Positions 31,408 through 41,130 are shown, numbered from the stretch's first letter. The stretch is 64,000 bases of DNA from Actinomyces trachealis (GCF_015711475.1 NZ_CP065027.1:558001-622000), one strand, 5' to 3'. A program made the numbers and translations. Notes: generated from the letters alone by a model not told the origin.

Positions 31408-32592
31408 CTAGATCAAGGTGACTGCCTGGCGGGCGATCGCCAGCTCCTCATTGGTGGGCAGCACTGTGACCACCACGGCGGAGTCGGGCGTGGAGATGGT
31501 CACCGGGTCGCTGGAGCGCACACCGTTGGCCTCCTCGTCAACCTTGATGCCCAGGAAGGATAGGCGCTGGCACAGCTCGGAGCGCAGCCGCTGGTCGTTC
31601 TCACCAATGCCTGCGGTGAAGGTGATCGCATCCAACCCACCCATGACGGCGGTGTAGGCTCCCACATACTTCAGCAGGCGGTGCAGGTAGATATCCATGG
31701 CGTCCCGGGCCTGCAGGTCACCGGCGTCGATCAGCTTCCAGACTTCACGCATGTCCTGCTGACCGGTTAGGCCCTTCATGCCGGACTCGCGGTTGAACAG
31801 GTGATCGATCTCGTCCACGCTCATGCCTGCCACCCGTACCAGGTGGAAGACCGCAGCCGGGTCGATATCCCCGGTGCGCCCGCCCATAACCAGGCCTTCC
31901 AGGGGGGTCAGGCCCATGGAGGTGTCCACGGCATGCCCGCCCACCACAGCGGAGACGGAGGCACCGTTGCCCAGGTGCAGGACGATCTGCTTGAGGTCAT
32001 CGCGGCCCAGGCGTTTGGAGATCTCCTGGGAGACGAACTGGTGGCTGGTGCCGTGTGCGCCATAGCGGCGGATGGAGTACTTGTCCGCCACCTCACGATT
32101 CAGGCCGTAGCGGGCGGCCTCCTCCGGCAGATCCTGGAAGAAGGCGGTGTCAAAGACAACCACCTGGGGGATGTCGGCCATGAGCTTGCGGGCCACCTCG
32201 ATGCCCTTGAGGTGGGCCGGGTTGTGTAGCGGGCCTAGCGGCACTAGCTCCTCGATTTTGGCGACGACGTCGTCATCCACCAGGGCCGGGCCGGAGAAGT
32301 AGCGGCCGCCCTGTACCACGCGGTGGCCTACAGCCACGATATGGGCCTCAGAGAGCGTAGGGCCCTTCTCCTCAAAGAGGCGCAGCACCTCGGACAGACC
32401 AAAGCCGTGGTCCGGTACCGGCACCTCGATGTGGGTCTTGTCGTCCCCGTGCTTGTGGGTAATCGCGCCGATCGTGTCCCCGATGCGCTCCACCAGGCCG
32501 GAGGCCAGGCACTCACCCGAATCGGGGTCCACGAGCTGGTACTTGATGGAGGAGGAGCCGGAGTTGATGACGAGGACGGTACGTGTGTTCAC
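31408..32592 (-). CDS. ackA: Acetate kinase
   Basis: AckA makes ATP and acetate from acetyl phosphate and ADP. The 394-aa protein has VLVINSGSSSIKYQL at its start, VFDTAFFQDLPEEAARYGL, HLGNGASVSAV and FTAGIGENDQRLRSELC. The GTG at 32592 directly before NTRTVLVINSG is preferred over the longer frame. It follows pta by 58 bp on the same strand as a pta-ackA operon for fermentative acetate production. Confidence 0.97.
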   Translation of the reverse strand: MNTRTVLVINSGSSSIKYQLVDPDSGECLASGLVERIGDTIGAITHKHGDDKTHIEVPVPDHGFGLSEVLRLFEEKGPTLSEAHIVAVGHRVVQGGRYFSGPALVDDDVVAKIEELVPLGPLHNPAHLKGIEVARKLMADIPQVVVFDTAFFQDLPEEAARYGLNREVADKYSIRRYGAHGTSHQFVSQEISKRLGRDDLKQIVLHLGNGASVSAVVGGHAVDTSMGLTPLEGLVMGGRTGDIDPAAVFHLVRVAGMSVDEIDHLFNRESGMKGLTGQQDMREVWKLIDAGDLQARDAMDIYLHRLLKYVGAYTAVMGGLDAITFTAGIGENDQRLRSELCQRLSFLGIKVDEEANGVRSSDPVTISTPDSAVVVTVLPTNEELAIARQAVTLI

Positions 32593-32650
32593 GCGCTTGG
32601 TCTTTCTGCTTCGAGGTGTTCTGCGTTTGTCTGAAAGTGGTGGAGGAGGC

Positions 32651-34705
32651 TCAGCTCTGGGCCTGGACGGCGGTGATTGCCACCGTGTTGATGATGTCTT
32701 CAACCAGCGCACCGCGGGAGAGATCGTTGACGGGCTTGTTCAAGCCCTGCAGCACCGGGCCGATGGCCACGGCGCCCGAGGAGCGCTGGACAGCCTTGTA
32801 GCCGATGTTGCCGCTGGACAGATCCGGGAAAATGAAGACGTTTGCGCGCCCGGCCACGGCCGAGCCCGGGGCCTTCTTCGCGGCCACGGTCGGGTCAATC
32901 GCGGCGTCGTACTGGATGGGGCCTTCGACGGCGAGCTCGGGCGCCTTGGCGCGCACGAGTTCCGTGGCCTCACGGACCTTATCCACGTCGGCGCCCTTGC
33001 CGGAGGAGCCGGTGGAGAAGGACAACATAGCCACCCGCGGCTCCACACCGAACTGGCGGGCGGTTTGTGCTGAGGAGATCGCGATGTCGGCCAGTTCCTC
33101 CGCGGTCGGGTCAGGGTTGACCGCACAGTCGCCATAGACCAGCACCCGGTCCTCCAGGAGCATGAGGAACACCGAGGAGACGATGGAGGTGCCCGGCTTG
33201 GTCTTGATGATCTGGAAGGAGGGGACGATCGTGTGAGCGGTGGTGTGTGCGGCGCCAGAGACCATGCCGTCGGCGTCGCCCATGTGCACCATCATCGTGC
33301 CGAAGTAGGACACGTCCTGAACCTTCTCGCGGGCCTGTTCCAGGGTCACGCCCTTCTTGGCTCGCAGACGGGCGAACTCGGCCGCATACTTCTCCAACAA
33401 TTCTGGGTCGTTAGTGGGCACCACCCGTGCGGCGGAGATGTCTAGGCCCAGCTCAGCGGCGCGGGCGCGGACCGTGGTCTCTTCACCGAGCATGACTAGC
33501 TGAGCGATGCCGCGGCGCAGGATCGCGTCTGCGGCCCGCAGGACACGGTCATCGTCGGGCTCCGGCAGGACGATCGTGGTGAGGCGGGCCTTGGCATGCT
33601 CCACCAGCTCGGCCTGGAACATGATGGGCGTGACTACCTCGGAGGGCTCCACCTCCAGGGCCGCCATGAGGGAGGCGACATCCGCCTCCTGCTCGAAGAA
33701 GGTGATGGCGACGTCAATCTTGTGTGTGGAAGCGGTGGCTAGGTAGCCCTTAACGGATCCCGCAGCAGAGGCGGCGGCATAGGTGTCCAGCGGGGAGGTA
33801 ATGATGGGCAGGGTCAAGCCCAGGCCCTTGACGATGTTCAGGGCGTGGGGGGCGACGTCGAAGCCGCCGTTAAGCACCAGGCCGGAGAGCGTGGGGAAGG
33901 TGGAGGAGGCCTGGGCGGCCGCCAAGGAGATGAGGACGGCGGAGCGGTCCGCGGGGACGACGACGAGCTGGCCCTCCTTGAGATGGTCAAGGAGGTGGGT
34001 CACGTCCATGGCGCCGATGAGCACGGACTCGGCCTCGCGCTCCAGCAGGGCGGGGTCACCAGAAATGAGAGTGCCGTCTACCGCATTGAGGATCTCACCA
34101 ACGGACGGGGCGGACAGCAGGGGGACCTCGGGGAGGGTGGAAGCGGAGACGCCCTTGATGCCGCCCAGCGCCTCAGCGATCGCCTGCCGGGAAGCCTCGG
34201 GGCAGCGGTTAGCCAGGACCGCAGCAGTGTGCCCCAGGTTGTCTGAGATCTCAGCCATGGAGACCTCAACGTTAGCCCGCACCTCCTCGGGACTGCCCTC
34301 ACCGGAGACAACCAGCAGCAGGGGGACGCCGATATTGGCGGAGACGCGCGCATTGAAGGACAACTCAGGGTTGCCAGCAACATCGGTGAAGTCGGAGCCG
34401 TCAATGATGACGACGTCATGCTCGCGGGCGATCGCACGGTAGGCGTCCACGATCTTGGACATGGCCTCCTCAGGGGCGGCGTGGAACTCGTCCCAGGTGA
34501 CGCCAATGCACTGTTCGGCAGGAAGCTGGGAGCCTGACTGCGTCAGGAGGAGATCCAGGAAGGGGTGCTCGTCGCGCGAGTCCACAAAAGGCCGGAAGAC
34601 CCCCACCTTGGCAACTACTTTGGCGAGCACGGTGACCAGTCCGAGGGCCACAGTAGATTTTCCGGTTCCGGCATTGGGGGAGGCGAGGTATATGCTTCGC
34701 GCCAC
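32651..34705 (-). CDS. pta: Phosphate acetyltransferase, long form
   Basis: Pta converts acetyl-CoA and phosphate to acetyl phosphate. The 684-aa protein has an N-terminal BioD-like P-loop domain (SPNAGTGKSTVALGL, about 8-22), a central DRTGG-type domain, and a C-terminal PTA domain (about 360-684: IVLPEPDDDRVLRAADAIL, GMVSGAAHTTAHTI, FPDLSSGNIGYKAVQR). The start is GTG at 34705. The long three-domain form is typical of actinobacteria and enterobacteria. It is upstream of ackA. Confidence 0.96.
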   Translation of the reverse strand: MARSIYLASPNAGTGKSTVALGLVTVLAKVVAKVGVFRPFVDSRDEHPFLDLLLTQSGSQLPAEQCIGVTWDEFHAAPEEAMSKIVDAYRAIAREHDVVIIDGSDFTDVAGNPELSFNARVSANIGVPLLLVVSGEGSPEEVRANVEVSMAEISDNLGHTAAVLANRCPEASRQAIAEALGGIKGVSASTLPEVPLLSAPSVGEILNAVDGTLISGDPALLEREAESVLIGAMDVTHLLDHLKEGQLVVVPADRSAVLISLAAAQASSTFPTLSGLVLNGGFDVAPHALNIVKGLGLTLPIITSPLDTYAAASAAGSVKGYLATASTHKIDVAITFFEQEADVASLMAALEVEPSEVVTPIMFQAELVEHAKARLTTIVLPEPDDDRVLRAADAILRRGIAQLVMLGEETTVRARAAELGLDISAARVVPTNDPELLEKYAAEFARLRAKKGVTLEQAREKVQDVSYFGTMMVHMGDADGMVSGAAHTTAHTIVPSFQIIKTKPGTSIVSSVFLMLLEDRVLVYGDCAVNPDPTAEELADIAISSAQTARQFGVEPRVAMLSFSTGSSGKGADVDKVREATELVRAKAPELAVEGPIQYDAAIDPTVAAKKAPGSAVAGRANVFIFPDLSSGNIGYKAVQRSSGAVAIGPVLQGLNKPVNDLSRGALVEDIINTVAITAVQAQS

Positions 34706-34878
34706 GGTCTGATTCCTTCTTCTGGCTTCCGGTTTGAGCGTAGGGCGGGGCACCGGAGTCCCCCAGTAACCCGCATGACAAGTCTGCCCCTCCAAAGTAC
34801 CTAGGACCTACGTCTTCGGCCACCGACCTTGTGGCAACAGGCACATGAACGTGCTGGCGGGGTCTGGTGGGGCTCTGC

Positions 34879-35997
34879 TCAGGCAGGTGCCACGGTGGAG
34901 GAGCGGATCACGAGAGTCGGATCCAGCATTACGTGGCGGTGCTTCTCACGCCCACCGACCATCTGCGAGACGAGCTCAAGCCCCTGATCCACCAGGGCGG
35001 GCACATTTTGCCGCACAGTGGTCAGGCCCAGAGCCTCACCGGTGGACCGGCCACCACTGCCGACGTCGTCAAAGCCTGTGACGGAGACGTCTTGTGGTAC
35101 TCGCAGTCCCGCCGAGCGCAGCACATGGGTGGCGGCCAGGGCGCAGGAGTCGTTGGCGGCCAGCAGTGCGGTTGGGCGCGGCCGCAGGCGCAGGAACTCT
35201 TGGGTGGCCTGCACGCCCGAGAGCCCGTCATAGCCACTGATCTCCAGCTCGACGGCGTCGATCATGCAGGCGGCGGCCGCCTCCAGGGTGGCTTTAGCGC
35301 GGACTTCACCACTGCGGCGCCCAGCCACTCGCATCACGGCGATGCGCTGGTGGCCTAGGACGGCCAGGTGCGCCACCAGGCTGCGCATGCCGGCGGCGTC
35401 GTCAGTGTGCACGGAGGAGGAAATAGCCTCCGCCAAGTACGGCGCGTAGGCGCCGATGAAGGCAGCGGGCATGCGCGCCAGAAGAGCCGCAGCGGCGGCG
35501 TCCACGGGCGCTGAAGAGATCAAGAAGACGGAATTGACGCGCTGATCCTCCAGGGTGCGCAGCGCCCGCGCCAGCGGCACCGTGGGCGAACTCATGGTCA
35601 GCACCAGGTCCTGGCCCCGGGAGGCCACCGCCTCATGGGCCGTCTCTAGGACCTGTGCGGTGAAGGGGTCATGACCGTCAAAGACCACGCCGACCAGCCG
35701 CTCCGTGCCCGCCCGTAGGCGGCGGGCGTTCAGATCCGGGGTGTAGCCGAGTTCAGTGGCTGCCGCGAAGACCTTGGCGCGGTTGGCGGGGGAGGCCCCG
35801 GGCTTGCCTCGCATCACCAGTGAGACAAGGGCCCGGGAGACGCCAGCGCGGCGGGCCACATCGACCATCCTGACGCGGCCGGAGGGCGAGGGTGCAGGAG
35901 GGGGCTCGGCGGTGGGGGCAAACGGTATCTCTGCGGGGACCTCGGGCCGTGCGGAAGGTAGCTCGTCAGCTGGGCGCGGGGGGGACGGCATTCTCAC
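34879..35997 (-). CDS. LacI-family transcriptional regulator
   Basis: The 372-aa frame has an unusual proline-rich lead of about 40 residues before the LacI DNA-binding domain (VRMVDVARRAGVSRALVSLVM, about 42-62; hinge helix SPANRAKVFAAATELGYTPDLNARRL nearby, given in part). A periplasmic-binding-protein-like effector domain follows. A shorter start at the Met before VDVARRAG is possible and would give about 330 aa. It lies next to iolG and the transaldolase-like gene, on the same strand but after their terminator, so it may sense a sugar or inositol. The effector is unknown. Confidence 0.87.
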   Translation of the reverse strand: MRMPSPPRPADELPSARPEVPAEIPFAPTAEPPPAPSPSGRVRMVDVARRAGVSRALVSLVMRGKPGASPANRAKVFAAATELGYTPDLNARRLRAGTERLVGVVFDGHDPFTAQVLETAHEAVASRGQDLVLTMSSPTVPLARALRTLEDQRVNSVFLISSAPVDAAAAALLARMPAAFIGAYAPYLAEAISSSVHTDDAAGMRSLVAHLAVLGHQRIAVMRVAGRRSGEVRAKATLEAAAACMIDAVELEISGYDGLSGVQATQEFLRLRPRPTALLAANDSCALAATHVLRSAGLRVPQDVSVTGFDDVGSGGRSTGEALGLTTVRQNVPALVDQGLELVSQMVGGREKHRHVMLDPTLVIRSSTVAPA

Positions 35998-36073
35998 AGA
36001 CTATCTGGGGGAGCAGTCAGGTGCAGTCTGAGCCGCCGACTACCAGACGATGCGCGCAGGGCCGACTGGCGGA

Positions 36074-36105
36074 GGGCCTGGGCGCCTGTTGAGGCGCCCA
36101 GGCCC
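36074..36105 (-). terminator. Terminator of the transaldolase-iolG unit
   Basis: A perfect 14-bp stem (36074-36087 with 36092-36105) and a 4-nt loop lies 28 bp past the iolG stop. Confidence 0.8.
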
Positions 36106-36132
36106 TAGCCGGTCCGTGACTCCTGCCGGGAG

Positions 36133-37122
36133 CTAACCCAATTTGACCGGCTGGCTCGTCTGGGCTGACTTGGCGGCAGCCTCCGCTAGGGTCAGGGCGG
36201 CGACGGCGTCCACCATGGTGGTTGGGGTTGGCTTGCCCTGCTCCACCGACTCGATGAAGGCGGATAGCTCCAGGCGGTAGGCGTCGGCGTAGCGCTCCAG
36301 GAAGAAGTCCAGGTAGGGCTCCTGGGCGTCGGTGACCTGGGCGTTGGACAAGCGCACGGTGGTGGCCCGGATGTTTTCCGCGAACAGTGCGCCCTCACTG
36401 CCGGAGGCCTCTAGGCGCTGGTCGTACCCGGAGGCGCAGTGCCGGTTGTTGATGATGGTGGCCACCGCCCCGCTGACGGCTTTGAGGGTGACGACGGCGG
36501 CATCAAAGTCACCGGTGGCCTTGATCGCCGGGTCCAAGTTTTGGCCGACGGCGTGCACCTCAGTGACATCCCCCAGGAAGAAGCGGGCCATGTCAAAGTC
36601 GTGGATAGTCATGTCCCGGAAGATTCCGCCGGAGACTTTGATGTACTCCACCGGTGGGGCGGCCGGATCCCGGGAGATGATTGTCAGCTGTTCCAGGCGG
36701 CCAATGCGCCCGTCCTGCACCGCTGCGTGCACCGCGGCGAAGGAAGGGTCGAAGCGCCGGTTGAAGCCGAACATCACGGGGGTGGTCACGGCGTCCAGCT
36801 CGGCCTGGGCAGCCTTGACGTCAGCCATATCCAGGGCGATCGGCTTCTCACACAGGACCGCCTTACCTGCCTTGGCGGCGGCCAGCAGGTGCGGGATGTG
36901 CAGCGGGGTGGGGGAGCCCACCACCACGGCGTCCACTCCTGCGTCCGCGAAGACCTCCTCCGCCTCCTGGCAGGCGCGGGCGCCGTACTGGGCGGCCAGG
37001 GTCTGGGCGGCCTCGCCCACGGGGTCGCACACCAGCACAAGCCGGGCGCCGGGGTGGCTGGCGACGGTCCGGGCGTGCACCTGGCCGATGCGGCCCGCAC
37101 CAATAATGGCGATGTTGAGCAT
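36133..37122 (-). CDS. iolG: Inositol 2-dehydrogenase (Gfo/Idh/MocA family)
   Basis: IolG oxidises myo-inositol to scyllo-inosose with NAD, the first catabolic step. The 329-aa protein has the Rossmann motif IAIIGAGRIGQVHA (about 4-17), the conserved K93 in LCEKPIALD, and the catalytic block FRDMTIHDFDMARFF (H174). NRRFDPSF and the C-terminal DAVAALTLAEAAAKSA also fit the family. It lies 27 bp after the transaldolase-like gene and ends at a strong terminator. Other inositol-type sugar dehydrogenases look similar, so specificity is inferred from the neighbourhood. Confidence 0.88.
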   Translation of the reverse strand: MLNIAIIGAGRIGQVHARTVASHPGARLVLVCDPVGEAAQTLAAQYGARACQEAEEVFADAGVDAVVVGSPTPLHIPHLLAAAKAGKAVLCEKPIALDMADVKAAQAELDAVTTPVMFGFNRRFDPSFAAVHAAVQDGRIGRLEQLTIISRDPAAPPVEYIKVSGGIFRDMTIHDFDMARFFLGDVTEVHAVGQNLDPAIKATGDFDAAVVTLKAVSGAVATIINNRHCASGYDQRLEASGSEGALFAENIRATTVRLSNAQVTDAQEPYLDFFLERYADAYRLELSAFIESVEQGKPTPTTMVDAVAALTLAEAAAKSAQTSQPVKLG

Positions 37123-37149
37123 GGTCTTACCTCCTGTCTGTGGGGTCGC

Positions 37150-38226
37150 TCAGGGCTGGGGCATGATGACGTCGCGGACCAGGGCGTCCAGGTCGGCGTC
37201 GGCCTGGAGGAAGCCCCGCAGGGTGCGTACGGTGCCGCCGAAGGTGTCGAACTCCTCCACGCTGAGGCCCTCGGGCTCGTAGGCGCGGCGGAACTCGGGG
37301 ATGGACTCCAGGGTCCGCATGATCTCCGGAGCCACGGGCACGTCGATCTTGGGGGCCGGCTTGTAGTCGGAGTCGTTGATGAGCTTTTGCCACTTGAAGG
37401 GAGGGGAGACCACCAGGTCACCACCGACCAGCTCGGACCAGTGCATGACGTTGCGGAAGGCGGCGGAGAGCAGGCGGGCTCTGACGCCACGGGCTTGAAG
37501 CTCGTGGTAGGCGCGCTTCATGGCGGCCACGCCAGCCCATTCCAGGTGGCCGGGGTCCAGGAACAGCTGGTCGCGTTTGGCGACGATCTTGATCCAGTCG
37601 TCTAGGCGCCCACCCATCAGGGTGATAACGGGCCCCATGGTGGAGATGTCCTGGCCCTCCGCCTGGCGGCGCTTGAGTCCGCGCTCGATGGCTTCACCGG
37701 CGGCGAGTACCTGCGGCACGGTGAAGGAGACCGTCACGTTCACGGACACGCCCCGGTAGGTGGCCTCCTCGATAGCGGTGATTCCCGTCTTGGTGGCAGG
37801 GATCTTGACGACGATGTTGGGGGCTAGCTTGGAGAACTCCTCGGCCTGGTCCGTCAGGGCCTGGGAGTTGCGAGCTAGGCGCGGGTCGGTTTGCACGGAG
37901 AGCCGCCCGTTGCGACCGTTGTGCTCCGCGAAGATGTCCTCCAGGAGTTTGGCGCCCTCAATGGACAGCTCACGCACCACCTGCCAGCCGATCTCAGATT
38001 CGGTGGCCTCCGGCATCTCCTGGGCTAGCTCGGCGATGCGCGGCAGCCAGCGTTCCTTTTTCTGGTTGATGCAGGTGTAGGCGATGGCGGGGTTGCAGGT
38101 GGCGCCCACGCCGCCGTAGGCGATGGATTGGCGCAGCTCGTCGGGGTCTGCGGAGTCGTTCCACAGGGCGGTCGGGGTGGTGCGCGAGGCTTCAAGGAGG
38201 GGGCCGGGGGTGTACTCAATGTTCAT
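37150..38226 (-). CDS. Transaldolase-like protein of the inositol locus
   Basis: The 358-aa protein is a transaldolase-family TIM barrel. TCNPAIAYTCI near the start and the Schiff-base lysine in NIVVKIPATKTGI (about residues 137-149) are visible, with VNVTVSFTVPQVLAAGEAI after it. It is longer than classical transaldolase and belongs to the group often linked to inositol or sugar-acid gene clusters in actinobacteria. The exact reaction is not known. The Met at 38226 is chosen. A TTTGTC-TG-GACAAA palindrome lies 91 bp upstream and iolG follows in the same operon. Confidence 0.85.
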   Translation of the reverse strand: MNIEYTPGPLLEASRTTPTALWNDSADPDELRQSIAYGGVGATCNPAIAYTCINQKKERWLPRIAELAQEMPEATESEIGWQVVRELSIEGAKLLEDIFAEHNGRNGRLSVQTDPRLARNSQALTDQAEEFSKLAPNIVVKIPATKTGITAIEEATYRGVSVNVTVSFTVPQVLAAGEAIERGLKRRQAEGQDISTMGPVITLMGGRLDDWIKIVAKRDQLFLDPGHLEWAGVAAMKRAYHELQARGVRARLLSAAFRNVMHWSELVGGDLVVSPPFKWQKLINDSDYKPAPKIDVPVAPEIMRTLESIPEFRRAYEPEGLSVEEFDTFGGTVRTLRGFLQADADLDALVRDVIMPQP

Positions 38227-38316
38227 CAGCGTGCTCCTGAGTCGGTTTAGCCGGTCGGCCTCGTCGCCGCCCGGCCCATAGGGCAATTGAATCCGTCACA
38301 CCCGCCAGTGTCAACC

Positions 38317-38330
38317 TTTGTCTGGACAAA
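38317..38330. promoter_or_regulatory. Candidate inositol-regulon operator upstream of the transaldolase-iolG unit
   Basis: TTTGTC-TG-GACAAA has perfect 6-bp arms. It resembles motifs at 49769, 60510, 62216 and 62234, each upstream of an inositol-pathway gene. Confidence 0.5.
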
Positions 38331-38335
38331 TGGTG

Positions 38336-39636
38336 TCATGTGGTGGGCATTTGCAAGGCTTGTCGAGAGGTGGTGCCAGGCGTGGGGTGCCTTAGCGTCC
38401 TAGGGTTTTTGGGGGTCCTGGTCTGTCGTGGTGGGGTGGGTGGGCGAGTTGGTGGCGGGTGGTGGCGGTGTGCTGGATAGAGGCCAGCACCTGCTGGGGC
38501 GAGAGGGTTTTGGGCTGGCCCGGGCGGGATGCCTGCTGGCTGGCTGGCAGAGCGCTGCGGGACCTGCTGCGGGCCCTGCTGCAGGTCCCGCTGTGGTGCC
38601 TGTTGTGGGTCGTGTTGCGGGGCCTGTTGTGGGACCCGGTGGCGGTGCGCCTGCCCGCAGCGGTCCACGTGCTCCACCAGCGTGGGCTGGCCCTTCCGCC
38701 TAGTCACCACCACCAGGTCCACCTGGGCAAAGCTCTTAACCTGTCTGGCCAGCTGGAAGGTCGTGCGGGCGTTATCCGTGCACCGGCACACCTAGTCCTT
38801 CCCAGAAACCTGGAACACGCCCACCACCGCGCTCCTGGGCGTGAAACGAGCACCCACCTCCCCCGGGAACGCGGCCCCGCCCACCGCTGGAACGCCCCCT
38901 GCTCACACACCTCTCGCGGCGTGTCTGCCACCACCACGACCACCTGCCCGTACCCAGCGGCCTCCAGCTCACCCAGCAGGCGCGGCCCCTGCCCCCGGGC
39001 AGGAGACTCCATCCACTGCAAGGTCCCCTCGATCTTGACGTCAAACCGCTCTTCGAGCAGGTCCTTGCGCACCAGGTCAGCGGTGTTGGTGGACATCTGG
39101 TGCACCAGCGTCGCCAGCTCCCCACGCAACACAGGCCGCCCGTCAGCCAGCACCTGGGGACCGTGCCGCGCCAGCAAGCCGTCCCAGTGCCTCCGGGCCC
39201 CCTCCAGCAGCTCCTGGTCAACCTCCAGCCCCTCCACCCGGTTACCCAGCAACAGCTGCTCGATGTCATCAGCATCCACCGTGGTGAAACCAGCCTCGTC
39301 CAGACCCATACGCCCGGCCTCACGCGCACCCAGCACACCCCCGGCCACACCAACCGCCCAGGACTTACCCGCCCCCGGCGCCCCCGCCATAATGATCGCC
39401 CGCCCCCGCCGCGCACCACAGGCACCCGCCCGCGCCACGTAAGCCGCCCGCACTGCCTGCCGCAACTCGTACCAGAAAGTCTCGCGTGCTGGCTTGCGTG
39501 GTAAGCAGTGCTCCTGCGACAAGCGCTGGACCACCCCAGCCACCTGCGCCCCCGTAGACCCCAGCACCCCCGCCCGCTCCTCCCCGGGCACCCCGGAGCG
39601 GGTGATCTCAGTACCCCCAGAACTCGGGAGTACCAT
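38336..39636 (-). pseudogene. Zeta-toxin-like kinase, frameshifted
   Basis: The 5' part (39636 to about 38850) encodes a zeta-toxin-type P-loop kinase: AIIMAGAPGAGKSWAVGVAGG is the nucleotide site and FTTVDADDIEQLLLGNR the acidic motif expected to act on a UDP-sugar. Near 38830 the coherent frame shifts. The new frame reads SAVVGVFQVSGKD and hits a TAG at 38792-38794. Beyond it, the same frame continues with TDNARTTFQLARQV and VDLVVVTRRKGQPTLVEHVDR, then a Gln/Pro-rich repeat to 38336. One indel and one stop therefore separate the conserved pieces. The catalytic half alone could still be made (310 aa), so loss of activity is not certain. Confidence 0.7.
38558..38641 (-). repeat. Tandem 12-bp repeat
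   Basis: Seven units of 12 bp related to CGGGCCCTGCTG. On the minus strand they encode a four-residue repeat of the QQAP/QHDP/QQGP kind in the tail of the broken zeta-toxin gene. Confidence 0.8.
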
Positions 39637-40168
39637 AAGGCGCCTCCGGCGGCTGGGGCAGGGTCTGAGCTATGTCGTCCAGCTCCGCAAACTCCTCCGG
39701 GGAGAGGAAACCGTAGAACTGCACGCCTATGATGTCGTCCCAGCTGCCACTCTCGTAGCCGTCATAGCCCCGCACCTGACCAAAGGTGTAGGGCCAGGAC
39801 CGCAGCCGCTCCATCATCTCCGCGGTACTGATCTGACCCGCAGCCTGCCGATACACCAGCTCCTTAGGCGTGACCGGGCGGATCTCCTCACCCCGCTCCA
39901 TATGCTGCTGCACACCCAGCACCAGCCGCAGCTCGGTACCCACCCGCTCGGCTACCTCCTGGGGGCTGAGCCCCTGCGCCAACAGGTCCCGGCTACGCCG
40001 AGCCCGCTCTATCGGCCCCAGCAGCCGCAGGGCCCGGGCCCGCAGGTCCTCACCACCACGACCCACCAGCACCGTCCCGTCATCCAGCACCAGCCTCCCC
40101 GCAACCCGCTCCTCAGGAACCGGTCCCGGCTGCTCCTGGCCCACCGGCTCTACCGCGTCCCCCACCAC
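39608..40168 (-). CDS. Possible antitoxin partner of the zeta-like toxin
   Basis: The 186-aa product is not a family I can name. Residues about 62-90 (RDLLAQGLSPQEVAERVGTELRLVLGVQQHM, in part) look like a helix-turn-helix-type segment. The acidic C-terminus ends in TLPQPPEAPYGTPEFWGY. It starts at GTG with AGGAGG about 5 nt upstream and its end overlaps the zeta-like ORF start by 29 bp. This arrangement, a smaller gene first and overlapping the toxin gene, is what a toxin-antitoxin operon looks like. The antitoxin role is inferred only from that. Confidence 0.55.
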   Translation of the reverse strand: MVGDAVEPVGQEQPGPVPEERVAGRLVLDDGTVLVGRGGEDLRARALRLLGPIERARRSRDLLAQGLSPQEVAERVGTELRLVLGVQQHMERGEEIRPVTPKELVYRQAAGQISTAEMMERLRSWPYTFGQVRGYDGYESGSWDDIIGVQFYGFLSPEEFAELDDIAQTLPQPPEAPYGTPEFWGY

Positions 40169-40251
40169 AACCTCCTACCTCCCCAGAACGGGAGCTCAGC
40201 AATACCCGCCCCAAGAACGCTACCCCAACCACCCCACCATAAAGACCTTTA

Positions 40252-40373
40252 CCTCAGCCTGCGAAGAGCGTGGTCTCAAAGGAGTAGCGGGAGGCACGGT
40301 AGATGTGTGAACCGAACTCGATAGCCCGGCCAGCGGCGTCGTAAGCGGTGCGCTGCGCGGTCAACAGGGCGGC
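40252..40373. repeat. Displaced copy of the gntR 3' end (direct repeat, left)
   Basis: This 122-bp stretch matches 48783-48904 with 7 mismatches, same orientation. It encodes on the minus strand the last 39 residues of the GntR regulator (ALLTAQRTAYDA... to ...ETTLFAG and stop) but is joined at its upstream side to a transposase fragment. It marks one edge of the accessory segment. Confidence 0.9.
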
Positions 40374-41130
40374 TTGGAAGGCCTCGATGACGGGGATGAT
40401 CGTGGTGGTCTCGGCCTGGTTGTCCTCCCAGCACCCGACCTGGAGGGGGAAACCATGACGGTCGACCAGCAGGCCGACGATGACCTGGGGGTCGATCCGC
40501 CTGTCCTTGGAGTAGCCGACCCGCCGCAGCTCGTCCTGCCTTGTCTGCCTCGAAGTAGAGGGTGGTGACGTCGTACAGGCACCGGGCCAGCCCCCTGCTG
40601 GCGGTGACGTGCTCGAACAAGGCCTCCGACAGGCTCTCGCGGTAGCCCCGCCAGACGCAGCGCCCCAGGCAGCGGAACAAGGTCCGCACGGTGACCGGCT
40701 CCAGGCCCAGGTTGCCCAGTACACGGGGGACCTGGGCCTTGGAGGACGGCTCAATCACACGAGCCAGAACCATCTGCTCAAACGCCCGGTCGCCACCGAC
40801 CGTTTCCCTCAGCCCCAGGCGGGTGTAGGCCCTGTGCAGGACCTGCCACAACAACCTGGAGTGCTTGGACTCCACCGTGGTAGTAGCCGCACCGGTGCGT
40901 GTCGGTAGCGCATCCAGATACTCCAGGTCCACCAGCCCCTGGTCCTGCCAGGCGGCGATCTTCTGCCTATCGACCTCCAACAGGGCCTCCAGCTGCGCCT
41001 CGTCGTGGGCTGAGCCCAGGTGCTTCACGATCCGGCGCACACCACCGGACTTGGACACGATCTGCACCGCCGTGGCCCCCGAGGCGGTCTTGACCTGACA
41101 CAAAAACGGGCTCACACCAACGCACCACAC
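40374..41130 (-). pseudogene. IS1634-type transposase fragment, frameshifted
   Basis: The reading starts with a TASGATAVQIV segment, then RRIVKHLGSAHDEAQLEALLEV and continues through YDVTTLYFEADK, features of the N-terminal half of IS1634-family DDE transposases. A +1 shift occurs near 40558 (GACAAGGCAGGAC), after which QDELRRVGYSKDRRIDPQVIVGLL and VDRHGFPLQV continue in another frame. The gene is then cut off and fused to the gntR 3' end at 40373. It lacks the C-terminal catalytic part and cannot be active. Confidence 0.85.

Noticed and set aside
36439..37605. 388-codon plus-strand frame across iolG and the transaldolase-like gene
   Set aside because: It spans the gap between two confident minus-strand genes and has shadow-type composition.
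39494..40324. Plus-strand open frame of 276 codons
   Set aside because: It is the reverse of the antitoxin-like and zeta-like genes, rich in Pro/His/Arg/Gln, with no recognisable motif and no ribosome site.
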